In this document: one piece after another, positions 1 to 10,069 of the stretch | Layout: each line of letters opens with the position of its first letter | Numbering within the stretch: the stretch's first letter is position 1 | Assembly: GCA_039105265.1 (NCBI GenBank) | Contig: JAPFFF010000015.1 | Span: 2,294,001-2,358,000, forward strand | DNA: 64,000 bases | DNA from: Tritrichomonas musculus | Lineage: Eukaryota > Parabasalia > Tritrichomonadida > Tritrichomonadidae | Direction: 5' to 3' | Position numbers and translations under genes: made by a program | Notes under the pieces: model-generated | Database searches by the model: none | What the model was told of the DNA's origin: nothing | The model's input: only the letters and a program-made list of their open reading frames with translations

Positions 1-582
1 CGACTCGTATATACTACTAAATTGATTTTCGGAAATCATTGTATTTTTACTTTTAATTTATCATTGAATTCTTGTAGAATAAGTTTGCTTCTAAAGAATC
101 ATCTTGGAAGTTATCTTTCAGATTTCATTCAACTTGACCTGTTATATTTGGATACTGAACTTTATGCACACTCTCCTGTTGATAGATCAGTTAACAGAGC
201 CATTATTATAACCTATATTTCTCTAGTAGAACTCTTTTGTCCTCTTCATTACATTATATATTAATAAATACTTACAATTAGTCAAATCGTTATGCTGAGT
301 TTTTTCGATTTGAATGCCATCACGCTTCTAAATAAATCATCGGCAATTTATCATATCAATTAAAGTTTTTTTTCGGATGCGAAGATCTTATTAAATCGTA
401 TATAATGAAATATCTTGAAATTAATCGTTGAAATTCATTATTATATAACACTATAACACAATATAATATATATGGTTTTGAAGTAAAATTGTTTCGTTTC
501 ATTGATATGATAAATTGCTGATGATTTATTTCCAAATCGGCCAAAATGAAACAGATTAAATCCTGGCGGATATAAACTTCTA
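1..582. other. AT-rich DNA without a recognised gene
   Basis: Short open stretches occur on both strands, but none has a recognisable domain, motif or convincing start context. The stretch leads into the decayed coding remnant that follows. I see no RNA gene, repeat array or mobile element in it. Confidence 0.4.
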
Positions 583-1090
583 ATGAGTGATAAAGAAATC
601 CATTTTGTCAAATCTTATTATGAAGTCTTTACTTAATTGGATATTGTGATTTACAACCAGAAGAAGAATTAGTAAATCGTATTTTCGTTTTTTATAATGG
701 TGAGTTATTGCAAGCAATCTTTCATCGAACAATTCGAATCGATCAAACCTAGATTGATATCATTCACAAAAACCTCCAATGAATGATTTTATCCAAAACA
801 GCAGAAGAGATACAGTTGGACAAGTGATGATGGAATTATTATTAAAATGTCCTTTCTTGAAAGAAGAGAAAAAAAAACTTTTAACTTTATTTGAAAGAAA
901 GAAAAAAAGGAGCATTAGACAAAAAATATGTGAAAGAAAACTAATTCTTGCCCAACACCTTATCGAAACCAATGAAATACCTTTTCTAGACAAATGTATC
1001 TTTGAAAAAAATGCTCCATCATCAATTATACAATTTTTGAAAAAAAGAACAATAAATTCTCTTCAAAAAATGATATCAATTCTTTACTGA
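583..1090 (+). pseudogene. Decayed host coding remnant, family unknown
   Basis: Starting at an ATG at 583, the plus strand reads like protein in successive pieces that sit in different frames. One example is the piece at about 640-750 beginning GYCDLQPEEELVNRIFVFY. The last piece, 779-1090, is open for 103 codons and is rich in Lys, Leu and Ile. It could alternatively be a small gene of its own. The changes of frame and internal stops suggest a host gene that has decayed rather than a spliced gene, because no trichomonad-type intron ends are seen. I do not recognise the family. Confidence is low because AT-rich DNA can imitate such pieces. Confidence 0.3.
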
Positions 1091-1454
1091 TACATTCAAA
1101 GCACAGGTTCTCAATTCAAAATTTAGAATTTTTTTGACACTTGCTCTAGAGCAAATCAACTTATAATAAAATGTTTTCCATTGAAAATTCTGTGCTTATA
1201 TGGCTGATCATTCAATTTTTCAAAAAATTGAATGCATTTTAAATCAACAATCTATCGTATTTATCTTGAATTTTACTGAATGTTTTTTGCTAATACTCAA
1301 AAATTATGCTGATTGTTAAAGTATAATTATAAAAAGATTGATGGAAAAATATTTCAATTCAAGCAAAATAAAATTAGGGAAATATTTTTCAAAAACAAAA
1401 AAACAAATATTGAAAAACAATGTATAGATATTTTATATATAGCCATGATTACAT

Positions 1455-1853
1455 TTACAAGCTTTTCGAAGATAGGGCCTTATCAAAACACTTTTTTTCA
1501 AATATTTCTTTATTTACAAAAACGCGTTTGTGGATAGCCTGTCCAACAAGACCAGTTTCATCAAAAGCCTCGACTTCTAAGCTAACACCATCTTGATCAA
1601 CATCGGTTACTCTTGCAAATGCTGTTATTTTGGCCCCAAGAGCTGATGGGCGTTTATGCTTTAATTTCATTGAATGTGCAACTGATGTTTGCCCACAAAT
1701 AGAACATGTTGTATCTAAAGCATTACAAGATGCTTGTTCCATTAATGCTTCAAGAATAGCTGTCGATAAAACATTAACTGTTCCTGTTTTTAGTGCTGTA
1801 GCAAGATCTGTACTCTTGACTTTCATTGAAGCTCTTCCAACTGAGTCCTGCAT
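1455..1853 (-). CDS. Hotdog-fold thioesterase, FlK-like
   Basis: This is a 132-residue single-domain protein. Its length and pattern match the small hotdog thioesterases related to fluoroacetyl-CoA thioesterase, which hydrolyse acyl-CoA or keep toxic acyl-CoAs low. An N-terminal strand is followed by the long 'hotdog' helix (VLSTAILEALMEQASCNAL). Then come SVAHSMKLKHKRPSALG and two C-terminal strands ending GQAIHKRVFVN, a usual position for the His-containing edge strand of this family. I chose the ATG at 1853; the reading frame stays open 12 bases further but only to a TTG. It is a soluble protein with no signal peptide or membrane segment. The exact substrate cannot be read from the sequence. 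It converges on nothing and lies tail-first toward the decayed remnant at 583-1090. Confidence 0.75.
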   Translation of the reverse strand: MQDSVGRASMKVKSTDLATALKTGTVNVLSTAILEALMEQASCNALDTTCSICGQTSVAHSMKLKHKRPSALGAKITAFARVTDVDQDGVSLEVEAFDETGLVGQAIHKRVFVNKEIFEKKCFDKALSSKSL

Positions 1854-2172
1854 AATTTTAATCAAATATTAAATACAATCAGCTAATTTTAATGTATTGA
1901 AAAATTCAGAGTGATATTTAAAAACTTAATATATACATATCTATATAAATAAATCAAAAATCAATAAATATTCTCATTAATTATTTTTTCATTAATAACA
2001 AATAGTTAAAAATCCATATATCATTGCTTTTATTTGTTTGGATCAATAAAAAAATTTGATATAAAAAACCCGATAAATTTTTTTTCAATAGAAAAACATC
2101 AGTAAATATTGAAACCCATATTTTTTAATCAATTAAAAATAAATAGAAAATAATCATAACAATAAATTTAAC
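1854..2172. other. Intergenic AT-rich spacer
   Basis: This spacer between the thioesterase start and the Raptor-like stop holds only A/T-rich simple sequence. I see no gene or structured repeat. It should contain the thioesterase promoter, but no clean initiator motif stands out. Confidence 0.5.
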
Positions 2173-4140
2173 TCACAAGAAAAAATTAGTATGGAATCTG
2201 TCAATAAATCCTTTATGTGCGACAGATTGTTTCAGTAAATCAGGGATAAGGCTGCCAGGCATCATTTGTGGCCCAGAATTTTTTCCAGGTGCAGGCGGAA
2301 GCGTAATTCCACAATCTTGAATAAAGTTTTCAATAAATGGCCTTACTCTTGTTAATGTATTCAGTAACAATTTATTTTGACTATTTAAAATGCGTGAAAT
2401 TGCAGGTTGAATTGCCATCTTCAATTCTTTCAATAAATTTTCATCTTTTATATCGAATCTAATTAACATTGATAAACTGATCAAAGCTTCTGATGATACA
2501 TATTGAGAATCATCAAGGACTGCTTTACAAAGTGGCATAATTGCACTTTGTTCACGAGTTAAACCAATAGCAAAACATGTTGATGCTCGAACATCTTCCC
2601 TGCGATCCTGTAAAAGTGGAAGAAATGCATCTAGATATTTTTTAGCATCACTAAACATGAGCGTCATATGAGATGCAACAATACCAAACAAAACTTCTGA
2701 GTATGGTGCACATGTTGTAGCATATTGAGCGCACATTTGAAGAAATTGTACCTGATTTGTTGGTTGTGCTATTTCATAGCAACAACATAAAATGAGCATA
2801 GCAGCAGAATTGATATCATCATCTTGTGAATAAAAAAGCTTGCTTATATCTGGTTTTTCACCGAATCCTGCCAAATATAATTTTGCTAATATTAAAAAGT
2901 GGTTTTCAGTAGGAAGTTTAATTTTTGAGATTGTTTCAGCAATACCAATCAAGCATGGATGAGGAAGTTCTTGGTTTGATTCAATGTAATCTAAAATAAG
3001 ATGTGTTGCTTCTTCAGAAAAATCTTTTTTGTATCTTATAAAAAATAAGATTAGCGGAACAAGATAACTTTCATGAAAGTTTACAAATGTTGTCTTTATT
3101 TCATTAAAAATGCTTCTTATTCCTTTTTGAGCTCCTTCAGTACCTGCTGAAATTGCATCAAGATATAAATCCCATAATCCCCATTGTGGAGCGTCTGCTG
3201 TTGGTGGGAAATTTGGTAATGAAACTGTATGAACATTTGAATATGCTAAAATACGTGTTGCAAGAATAAACCCTTTGGAAATTTCACGGAGTGAGCTGTC
3301 TGAATGAAACATTTGTTGGAATATATGTGAAGGAAGAGTTGAAAAAGCAATGCTGGTAAGAATTGCTGATAAAAATCCACCCATTTCTTTCCTTGATTTC
3401 TTAAGCAATTTATCAATGCCATTAACAGGCTCCTCTTTAAAAACACTTGTTAAATCAACCGGACTTTGATTGACAGCATTTAAGCTATGGAACCAAAGAG
3501 CTGATTTGAGTGGATCGAGAATAGCTGAGCTTAATATATCTAAAGGCATGTTTGTTGATGATGGTAACTTTTCACCTTCTTGACTTGCGAAAAACGCAAC
3601 AACATCTTTATCAGCACTGATCTTCCTCAATGGCTCGTATAGTGCACTTGCTGAATCACAATCAATAATTAATGTTATTGGTGATAAAAATGGATCAAGA
3701 AGTTTTGTAACTGTTAAACCATTATAAGTTGTTCTGCTTTTATCAAAGAAGTACATTTTTCCTTTATTGCCTGGCTCTAAACATCCTTGACCATAATAAT
3801 GAATGACTGTTCTTTCGCTTAATGTTGCATTTCCGTATGCTTTGATGATTGATTGAACATCATAAATAGTTGGATCAACTCTGATGTCGACTGATGGGCA
3901 ATGAATTTGTGCTTGATATCTTGATGATAAAATATTTGTCGTTGTTGGCGAATACAAGTATGGATCGAAGTTATTTAGTGGCTCAAAGCAAATTGTTCGG
4001 GGCTTTCTAGCTAAAAGACGAATAGTTGGTATTCGCAAACCATTAAATAAACATAAGAAAATAATGGCTTTATTGGTTTTTGTTTGCGGAATGGCAACGT
4101 CCCAAATGTTAGTTGTTGTGTTTCTTCTTTTGCTATACAT
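2173..4140 (-). CDS. Raptor-like TORC1 subunit, short form
   Basis: This 655-residue protein matches the N-terminal half of Raptor/KOG1, the scaffold that brings substrates to the TOR kinase in TORC1. Residues 90-215 follow the Raptor caspase-like domain. HYYGQG (114-119) stands at the HYNGHG position, and IIDCDS (158-163) at the YDCS position. The pattern then continues through LPSSTNMPLDILSSAILDP and the block FSTLPSHIFQQMF, which parallels WNVLPRDLFQKLF of animal Raptor. Residues from about 340 on are helical, HEAT/ARM-like repeats. The animal and fungal proteins are about twice as long and end in a WD40 propeller; that part is absent here. The second His of the caspase-like motif is Gln, in line with a non-proteolytic fold. 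The ATG at 4140 is the first in frame. The gene is divergent from the AAA ATPase. Confidence 0.75.
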   Translation of the reverse strand: MYSKRRNTTTNIWDVAIPQTKTNKAIIFLCLFNGLRIPTIRLLARKPRTICFEPLNNFDPYLYSPTTTNILSSRYQAQIHCPSVDIRVDPTIYDVQSIIKAYGNATLSERTVIHYYGQGCLEPGNKGKMYFFDKSRTTYNGLTVTKLLDPFLSPITLIIDCDSASALYEPLRKISADKDVVAFFASQEGEKLPSSTNMPLDILSSAILDPLKSALWFHSLNAVNQSPVDLTSVFKEEPVNGIDKLLKKSRKEMGGFLSAILTSIAFSTLPSHIFQQMFHSDSSLREISKGFILATRILAYSNVHTVSLPNFPPTADAPQWGLWDLYLDAISAGTEGAQKGIRSIFNEIKTTFVNFHESYLVPLILFFIRYKKDFSEEATHLILDYIESNQELPHPCLIGIAETISKIKLPTENHFLILAKLYLAGFGEKPDISKLFYSQDDDINSAAMLILCCCYEIAQPTNQVQFLQMCAQYATTCAPYSEVLFGIVASHMTLMFSDAKKYLDAFLPLLQDRREDVRASTCFAIGLTREQSAIMPLCKAVLDDSQYVSSEALISLSMLIRFDIKDENLLKELKMAIQPAISRILNSQNKLLLNTLTRVRPFIENFIQDCGITLPPAPGKNSGPQMMPGSLIPDLLKQSVAHKGFIDRFHTNFFL

Positions 4141-4528
4141 TCGAAATTGAAAATTCTTTATATTATCGTTTCAATAATTTTTACACCGCAAATCAAATGA
4201 AATTTGAATGTATTATTAAAATTTCACCAACAAAATGTATAAAATTGCTCATTTATAAGAAATCTTTATGAACATATAAATTAGTTTATTGTTAAATTAT
4301 AATAAATGAGAAGGAGATAAAAATTGTTCATTGAGCATTTTCTTAAATAATGATGGCAACAATCAAATATCAATTGAAGGTAAGTAAAATATTTTCATTA
4401 TCCATTTGCTTTTCAGTTTAGGTCGACAACCATTAAAGAAAAATATAATATGGACTTATTTGCAAATTTCATATTTGAATATACTCAATGAATATTTTCA
4501 ATTCCACCATTCAATTATTAAATCATTA
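4141..4528. promoter_or_regulatory. Divergent promoter region, Raptor-like / AAA ATPase
   Basis: This 388-base AT-rich spacer separates two divergently read genes. TCATTA occurs five bases before the ATG chosen for the AAA gene (about 4524-4529), which matches the trichomonad initiator core TCA(Y)(W). On the other strand a TCAATT lies about ten bases before the Raptor-like ATG. Both are motif matches only; no transcript start was mapped. Confidence 0.4.
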
Positions 4529-5983
4529 ATGGATCTTTCTGATTTTGATATTAATTCTTTTATAAATAATGTTATTTGTGATTGTTCTTGCCGCCCAAAC
4601 TTAGTTAAAGAAATAGCTAATTGCATCCAAAATAATATTACTCGAATTTTACTTGTAGGAGCCTCAGGATCTGGAAAAACTCGCTTAGGCCGCTCTATTC
4701 TTCAGCATCTTTCTAAAAAATATACAGAAATTTCTCAATTAGATGCTTATGGCGTTAATGAACGCCAATCAATTTCATTAATAATTCAAAAAATGAGCTC
4801 AAACGCTATTTTGATCGAAGAACTCTCTGATTTTTCAATGAAGATGACACCTCGAGACTTAAGGCTCACATCTTCATTATCTCACTTGCTAATGGCATCT
4901 CCTTTAATTAATAAATTTATTATCGCAACAACACGTGATCCAGCAAATGTAGATCCTGCGATTTTACACCATTTTCCAAAACGATTCTACTTAAAACCAC
5001 TGGACCTGGAAGAACGAATACTTCTTTTCAAATCACTTCCATCCAATTTTTCAACACCTCTTATTGAACAGTTTCGCACTTTATCAACACAAGAAGAACA
5101 AGAATCACTGATGAAACATTATGCAAGTTTAAATCCATCAGAACTTCTGTCCACTTCACAAAAATATATTCCAAATGACTCATTTTCAATGGTTGCTGGC
5201 GTTGACCAGCTTTTAAAAAAGCTCGAGTTTTTAATTTTGAAGCCATTAATGGAACCACAGATATTCAAAGAAATGGGTGTTCATCCACCACGAGGTGTGT
5301 TACTAACAGGACCATCTGGCGTTGGCAAGACACTTATTGCTAGAGCAGTTGGAAGAGCATCAAGAGTCACATTCTTTGACATACAAGGAGTTGAAATCAT
5401 TGCCAAAGAAGTTGGTGAAAGCGAAAAAAGACTTCACTCAATTTTTGAGAAGGCTCGTGCATCAGCTCCATCAATTATTTTATTCGATGACATTGATTCA
5501 ATTGCTCCGAAAAGAAAATTTGGTCAAACAATTTCTGAAGCTGCCGATCGAATTCTGACAACATTACTTGTCGAAACAGATGGATTAACGGGGAAGGATG
5601 ATGGTGTAACTATCATGGCAACAACAAGTCGTATAGAATCAATAGATCCTGCTATGACAAGACCAGGGAGATTTGATTATATTCTTGAGATTCCATTACC
5701 AGATCCGATCGCCAGAGGTAAAATATTTGACCTCTATACAAATAATGTCCCCATTGAAGAACGCGATAAAGCAAGACAAGCTGTTATTAATTCGACCAAT
5801 GGACTTACAGGAGCTAATATCGAGGGGATTATTAGAGAAGCAGCAATGATCACTTTAAGAAAAAACATTGACTCAAATCAAATACCTATCAGTTCATTTA
5901 ATGATGCGATCATTAACTTACAGAGAGAAAGACCCCAAAATGTTCAAGCTGATAAAAGAAAGAAAAGGCTTCGTCTGAAATGA
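4529..5983 (+). CDS. Two-domain AAA ATPase, CDC48/AFG2/PEX-like
   Basis: This 484-residue protein carries two AAA modules. The first has a Walker A (GASGSGKT) near residue 42 and a weak Walker B, so it is probably degenerate. The second, from about residue 235, is well formed. It has GPSGVGKT, the pore-type segment FFDIQGVEII, the second region of homology GESEKRLHSIF, a Walker B LFDDIDS (Asp in place of the usual Glu), sensor 1 ATTSR, and the arginine-finger region RPGRFD. Such ATPases unfold or extract proteins from complexes or membranes. The pattern lies between Cdc48/AFG2 and PEX1/PEX6 proteins, and the exact orthologue is not clear. Its N-terminal adaptor domain is very short. The start is the ATG at 4529 behind a TCATTA initiator; the frame is open further upstream but without an ATG. 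The C-terminus is basic (DKRKKRLRLK). Confidence 0.8.
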   Translation: MDLSDFDINSFINNVICDCSCRPNLVKEIANCIQNNITRILLVGASGSGKTRLGRSILQHLSKKYTEISQLDAYGVNERQSISLIIQKMSSNAILIEELSDFSMKMTPRDLRLTSSLSHLLMASPLINKFIIATTRDPANVDPAILHHFPKRFYLKPLDLEERILLFKSLPSNFSTPLIEQFRTLSTQEEQESLMKHYASLNPSELLSTSQKYIPNDSFSMVAGVDQLLKKLEFLILKPLMEPQIFKEMGVHPPRGVLLTGPSGVGKTLIARAVGRASRVTFFDIQGVEIIAKEVGESEKRLHSIFEKARASAPSIILFDDIDSIAPKRKFGQTISEAADRILTTLLVETDGLTGKDDGVTIMATTSRIESIDPAMTRPGRFDYILEIPLPDPIARGKIFDLYTNNVPIEERDKARQAVINSTNGLTGANIEGIIREAAMITLRKNIDSNQIPISSFNDAIINLQRERPQNVQADKRKKRLRLK

Positions 5984-6130
5984 TATATTTTATTTGTATT
6001 TGTATTTAATATAAAAAATCATATTTATTTAACACTCACATATCAAAAAATGACAAAAAAATCATGCTTTTTAAAACAAAAATGTTATAAAAATGAAACA
6101 AAAATCTATGAAATATTATTTTTAGAAATC

Positions 6131-6874
6131 TTACTTAGCAGCCCTCAATATGTCATCTGGAAGCCAATCTACATCATATTTTTTAATAAGATCCTTTAAT
6201 TCTGCATTTAGTGTGGTTAAGTCTAATGCTTTAGCAAGTTCTTTCTTTTCTTGATCAAGAGGCTTGTAACCTGACATAAATTGAGAAATAATTTTAATGC
6301 GTTGCTCAACTCCAAAATCCTTTTCTTTTATGACTTGGCAAAAAGTTCTTACGTCCAAACTTTTTGAAAGTTCAGACATGTGAATCTGGTCAAAATATTG
6401 TGCAAGATATGGAACAAACAATTGAAGTTCAGAAGGAAATTGCAATTCATAACATTGATTCACATAAGTTAAAATATTGTCTGGGTTAATCTTTAAAGAA
6501 AGATAATCTTGTAACTGCTTTTCAAGTGAATGAACTCCAAAGTATCTTACAATGTGGAGAATTGGAATAAATTCTAGTTCTGCAAAATCTATACTTCCAG
6601 TATACATCCAATGCAAAACTTTGCGGAATAAAGTATCATCTTTTGTATTAAGAAGGATATCTACCTTACCTGTGACGGTTTCTTCCATTCCAGAAGTAAA
6701 GGCATCAAGGAAATAATTTGCAGAATTAGCTAAAACTACTTTATGTGCTCTAATAGTTGAAATTTGTGATCCTTCGGGATTTTTAGTGATAAGTTCACAA
6801 TCAGTGAGAAATTCTTTTTCGCAAAAATCTGAAAAATCAAATAATGGGCTAGAGATGGCTTGATTTCCTTCCAT
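6131..6874 (-). CDS. BTB/POZ domain protein
   Basis: This 247-residue protein has an N-terminal BTB/POZ domain (about residues 18-115). It shows the usual order FLTDCELI, then RAHKVVLANSANYFLDAFTSG, a central strand, and FRKVLHWMYTGSIDF. A BACK-like helical segment follows (LEKQLQDYL..ILTYVNQC). BTB domains dimerise and often link substrates to Cullin-3 ligases. No Kelch or other effector domain follows. The start chosen is the ATG at 6874. The frame is open for 29 more codons upstream (Lys/Leu-rich with a CDCQNC cluster) but only to a TTG. A TCATTA near 6947 on this strand could be the initiator, which would make an unusually long leader for a trichomonad. Confidence 0.75.
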   Translation of the reverse strand: MEGNQAISSPLFDFSDFCEKEFLTDCELITKNPEGSQISTIRAHKVVLANSANYFLDAFTSGMEETVTGKVDILLNTKDDTLFRKVLHWMYTGSIDFAELEFIPILHIVRYFGVHSLEKQLQDYLSLKINPDNILTYVNQCYELQFPSELQLFVPYLAQYFDQIHMSELSKSLDVRTFCQVIKEKDFGVEQRIKIISQFMSGYKPLDQEKKELAKALDLTTLNAELKDLIKKYDVDWLPDDILRAAK

Positions 6875-8686
6875 TTTGTAACAATTTTGACAATCACAAA
6901 AATTTGACCTTTTATTCAATTCTTCTTTTTTTAATTTCGCCAATTTTTTTAATGATGCCAATTTAAATTAATACCTGTTTTCACGAATAATATATTTGCT
7001 TTTATAGAAATAAGAGAAAAATGAAAAAAGGAGACATATAAAATAAGTAAAAAACATCAAGCAAAACATTCCAATTTACTATATAGTTTTTTGATGATCA
7101 TTTTTACAAGCTAATTTATTTAAAACATAGCGATAGTAAAGAAAATATGATTTCCTCGATATTTTTCATAATATTTATTAGCATACTTGTGTTATATTAA
7201 GAAATATATTGCTATTTTTGCAATAAATCATAAATATAATCTTTTATAAATGAGGATAATTGCATTTGAAATAGAAAAAATTGAATAGATTATTTAAAGG
7301 GGTTAATTTTAAAGAATATGAAGGAAATCTCAATAATGGAATTGATATTAATAAAAATTATTTTAATATATATTTTTTTAAAGTAATCATCTTCTAGAAT
7401 TATATATTATGTAAATAAAAAATATTTTTTTACTGAGATAATTTTATTTTTTTTTAATTATTTTATTGAAAAAACATAAAAAATGCTTTTTTTCAATATA
7501 TAATTTTTTTTATCAATAATTATCACATTCATAAGAAAACAAATTTATTTTAAAATTACATTTTAATATAATTTTTATTAAAATCGATTTTTTTATCAAG
7601 ATTATCTTCAAAATGTTGAAATCAAATATAAACAAACCGCTTTGCATGGGGATATATTTTACCTGTACGATTGCTAATTCAATACGAATTATTATTTTTT
7701 TTTATGTGATAGAATATTTCAAATAGGGTTTTATATAAAATTACGGTTACCCTCAATTTTGAATGCTCCTTGAAAATCAAATTCAATTTTTTCTGAATAA
7801 AGTACCGATTATGAGATCATGATCAATAAATAAAATCATTAAAATCGATATGGGTCATTATATTATATATCATCAAACATGATTAGTTTACTGATTTATT
7901 TTGAGTCCTAGAAAGACTAGTTAGATTATTTTTAACATATAATTTATTTTTTTAAACTTTTGTTTTTGGTTTGAAATATGATAATAATATTTAAATTGCG
8001 AATTTTTAAATGTTTTTGGGTGTCTAGCATGAATTTTTTAGTTTTCTACTTATCTTATTTGATATCTTTTACCAGATAATACAGTTCATTAAAATAGTAA
8101 AAGAAAAAAGATCTTCCTGATTAAATTTAAGTATACATAAATTAGCACTAATATTTGAAATTTTAGATGATTTTTAACATTTGAAAATTATAGTTTTCTA
8201 ATAGAAAATACAAATATGATTATATTTATTATCATTCTTAATGGTTTATACAATACATAACATTTGATTTGAAAGTTTTTGAATAGATAACTTATCAATA
8301 ATTTGGATTAATTGAAAAATATTCATAATTAAATATTGATAATTAGTTCACAACTTTGGTAAATATTATATTTAATAAATTAAAATCATATAGATGATTT
8401 AAATGTTGAGATAAATAAAAAACAAAGATTAAAATATTAAATAGTTTACATATTATTTTTTAAAACCCTAATTTCAAATTGAAATGCTTATATGTATTAT
8501 CTCTTTTGCGAGGTGAAACCTCCCACAATCATTGAATAATCATTTTAAAAATAACCTTTATAATTTGCTCTTTGCTTAGTTTAATCATTTGATTATTTAC
8601 TGATAATAAGAGTATATGCATAATATGAAACTTAAACACATTTAAAAAAGATTTTATATCAAATTTAAAAATAAAAAGCAATGAAA
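6875..8686. other. Long gene-free AT-rich stretch
   Basis: These 1.8 kb are extremely AT-rich, with many A and T runs. I find no open frame with recognisable content, no tandem array and no structured RNA. The few bases richer in GC, for example around 7640-7680 and 8500-8530, do not form a recognisable feature. It separates the two BTB-type genes. Confidence 0.5.
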
Positions 8687-9526
8687 TTAACTTGCAAGAT
8701 TAGAATAATCTATGAAAAACTGTTCCAAGCATGTTTCGATATCGTTTTTTTGATAAATCCGATTTGGCAAAAAATCATTTTCTTTTTCGTATGTAAGCCT
8801 TCTCTGGATTAAAGGAAGTAAGAGATCTTTTTTAATTTCATAAGTTGTAATAAGATGTTGACAAAAGGTGTCAGAAAATAATTCACTGCGAATTGTGCCC
8901 AATATTTTATAGACTTCTATTGGAACTTGCTGCATATCTTTTATTTGAGTTAAACGTTCCATTAAAAAAAGGCAAATCGATTCTTCTGATTTATCGCATA
9001 AGTTTGGGAGAGTTAATATTTGATATAGAAATAATAAATCGCATTGATTCAAAAATTTAGAAATTCTAAAGATATAAAAATGTTGTGCAATAAGTTTCAT
9101 AAATTTCTCAATATTTATTTGATTATTAATGATTTTGATAACAGTTTTTATTGAACTCACATATTTTTGAAACAAAGAACATTTTTCAAGAAGAAATGTT
9201 GAATTAAAAAAACTCGCTATCTTTTTTACACGCTCAATTGTTGAGTAATTTATTTCGATTTTCTTTCCATAAACAAAATCTCTAAAAAGAATAATATCTT
9301 CTTCGGAAAGTTGATTGGGGTCAACCGTAAAAGTGTTTTTTCCGGGGTTTTGAGATTCATACTGGGAAATAACGTTTGAGGACGATTTTAAGATTGATAA
9401 ATTAAAGTAAAAAGGCACATTTTTATTAGAATTTACAGATATAATAGTAAAATCTTTAACCAATTTCTCTGACTCGGAGTGATCATATGGCAATCCTACA
9501 ATAATTTCAAAAACTTCTTTGTTCAT
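8687..9526 (-). CDS. BTB-like protein of a trichomonad-type family
   Basis: This 279-residue protein begins MNKEVFEIIVG at the ATG at 9526; the frame stays open upstream but only to a TTG. Residues about 15-95 look like a divergent BTB fold: DFTIISVNSNK, a strand-loop FNLSILKSSSNVI, the acidic segment LSEEDIILFRDFVYGKKIEI, then helices. The rest is helical with many Leu, Ile and Cys residues and no known domain. Proteins built this way form large expanded families in trichomonads, often with ankyrin repeats after the N-terminal part, but no ankyrin repeats are seen here. Role unknown; protein-protein contact is the most that can be inferred. Confidence 0.6.
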   Translation of the reverse strand: MNKEVFEIIVGLPYDHSESEKLVKDFTIISVNSNKNVPFYFNLSILKSSSNVISQYESQNPGKNTFTVDPNQLSEEDIILFRDFVYGKKIEINYSTIERVKKIASFFNSTFLLEKCSLFQKYVSSIKTVIKIINNQINIEKFMKLIAQHFYIFRISKFLNQCDLLFLYQILTLPNLCDKSEESICLFLMERLTQIKDMQQVPIEVYKILGTIRSELFSDTFCQHLITTYEIKKDLLLPLIQRRLTYEKENDFLPNRIYQKNDIETCLEQFFIDYSNLAS

Positions 9527-10069
9527 ATAAAAACGATACCACTTTTTTTTAAAAAGAATTGTAGCTTTTTCAAAAAAAAAAATGTTTGATATATATTTAT
9601 CTTTTATCTTAAAATATTCAAGATTTTTTTCCAAAAAATTAAATTAAACTTTAATATTTTAAATATTTGTAATATATTTTAACATTATGAGATAAAACAA
9701 TAAAAAATTTGATCATTGATACCACAAAATCAATATATATATATTGTGTTATTGGATATGTTATTAATTTTTTTGATCATAACTTCAGGTGAATATGAAG
9801 AAGAAATAAAGAAAACTCGTATGATATAAAATTGAAATTAATTAGAGTGTAATTGAGTGATATTAAAATTTGAAAATCATCAGGTTGTTCTTAAGCAATT
9901 TGGTAAAATATAGAAGTAATCAATATCATATGATATTACTTAGTATCAATATAAATTTATATATAGGACTATATATTATTTCCATTAAAAAGCAAGCATG
10001 CCAAATATACAAATAATCAAATTATTAAAAACTTGTAAGTTTTTTTGTTAAACGGCCAAATTTTGTAAA
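9527..10069. other. Divergent AT-rich spacer
   Basis: This spacer lies between divergently read genes. It contains AT-rich simple sequence, including a run of alternating TA near 9735. I see no gene and no clear initiator near the ATG at 10070. Confidence 0.45.

Noticed and set aside
4380-4416. GTAAGT...TTTTCAG pattern that looks like a 37-base intron before the AAA gene
   Set aside because: The upstream ATGs do not join in frame across it, and the 3' end lacks the ACTAAC...CAG ending typical for trichomonad introns. An ATG behind a TCATTA initiator at 4529 explains the gene better.
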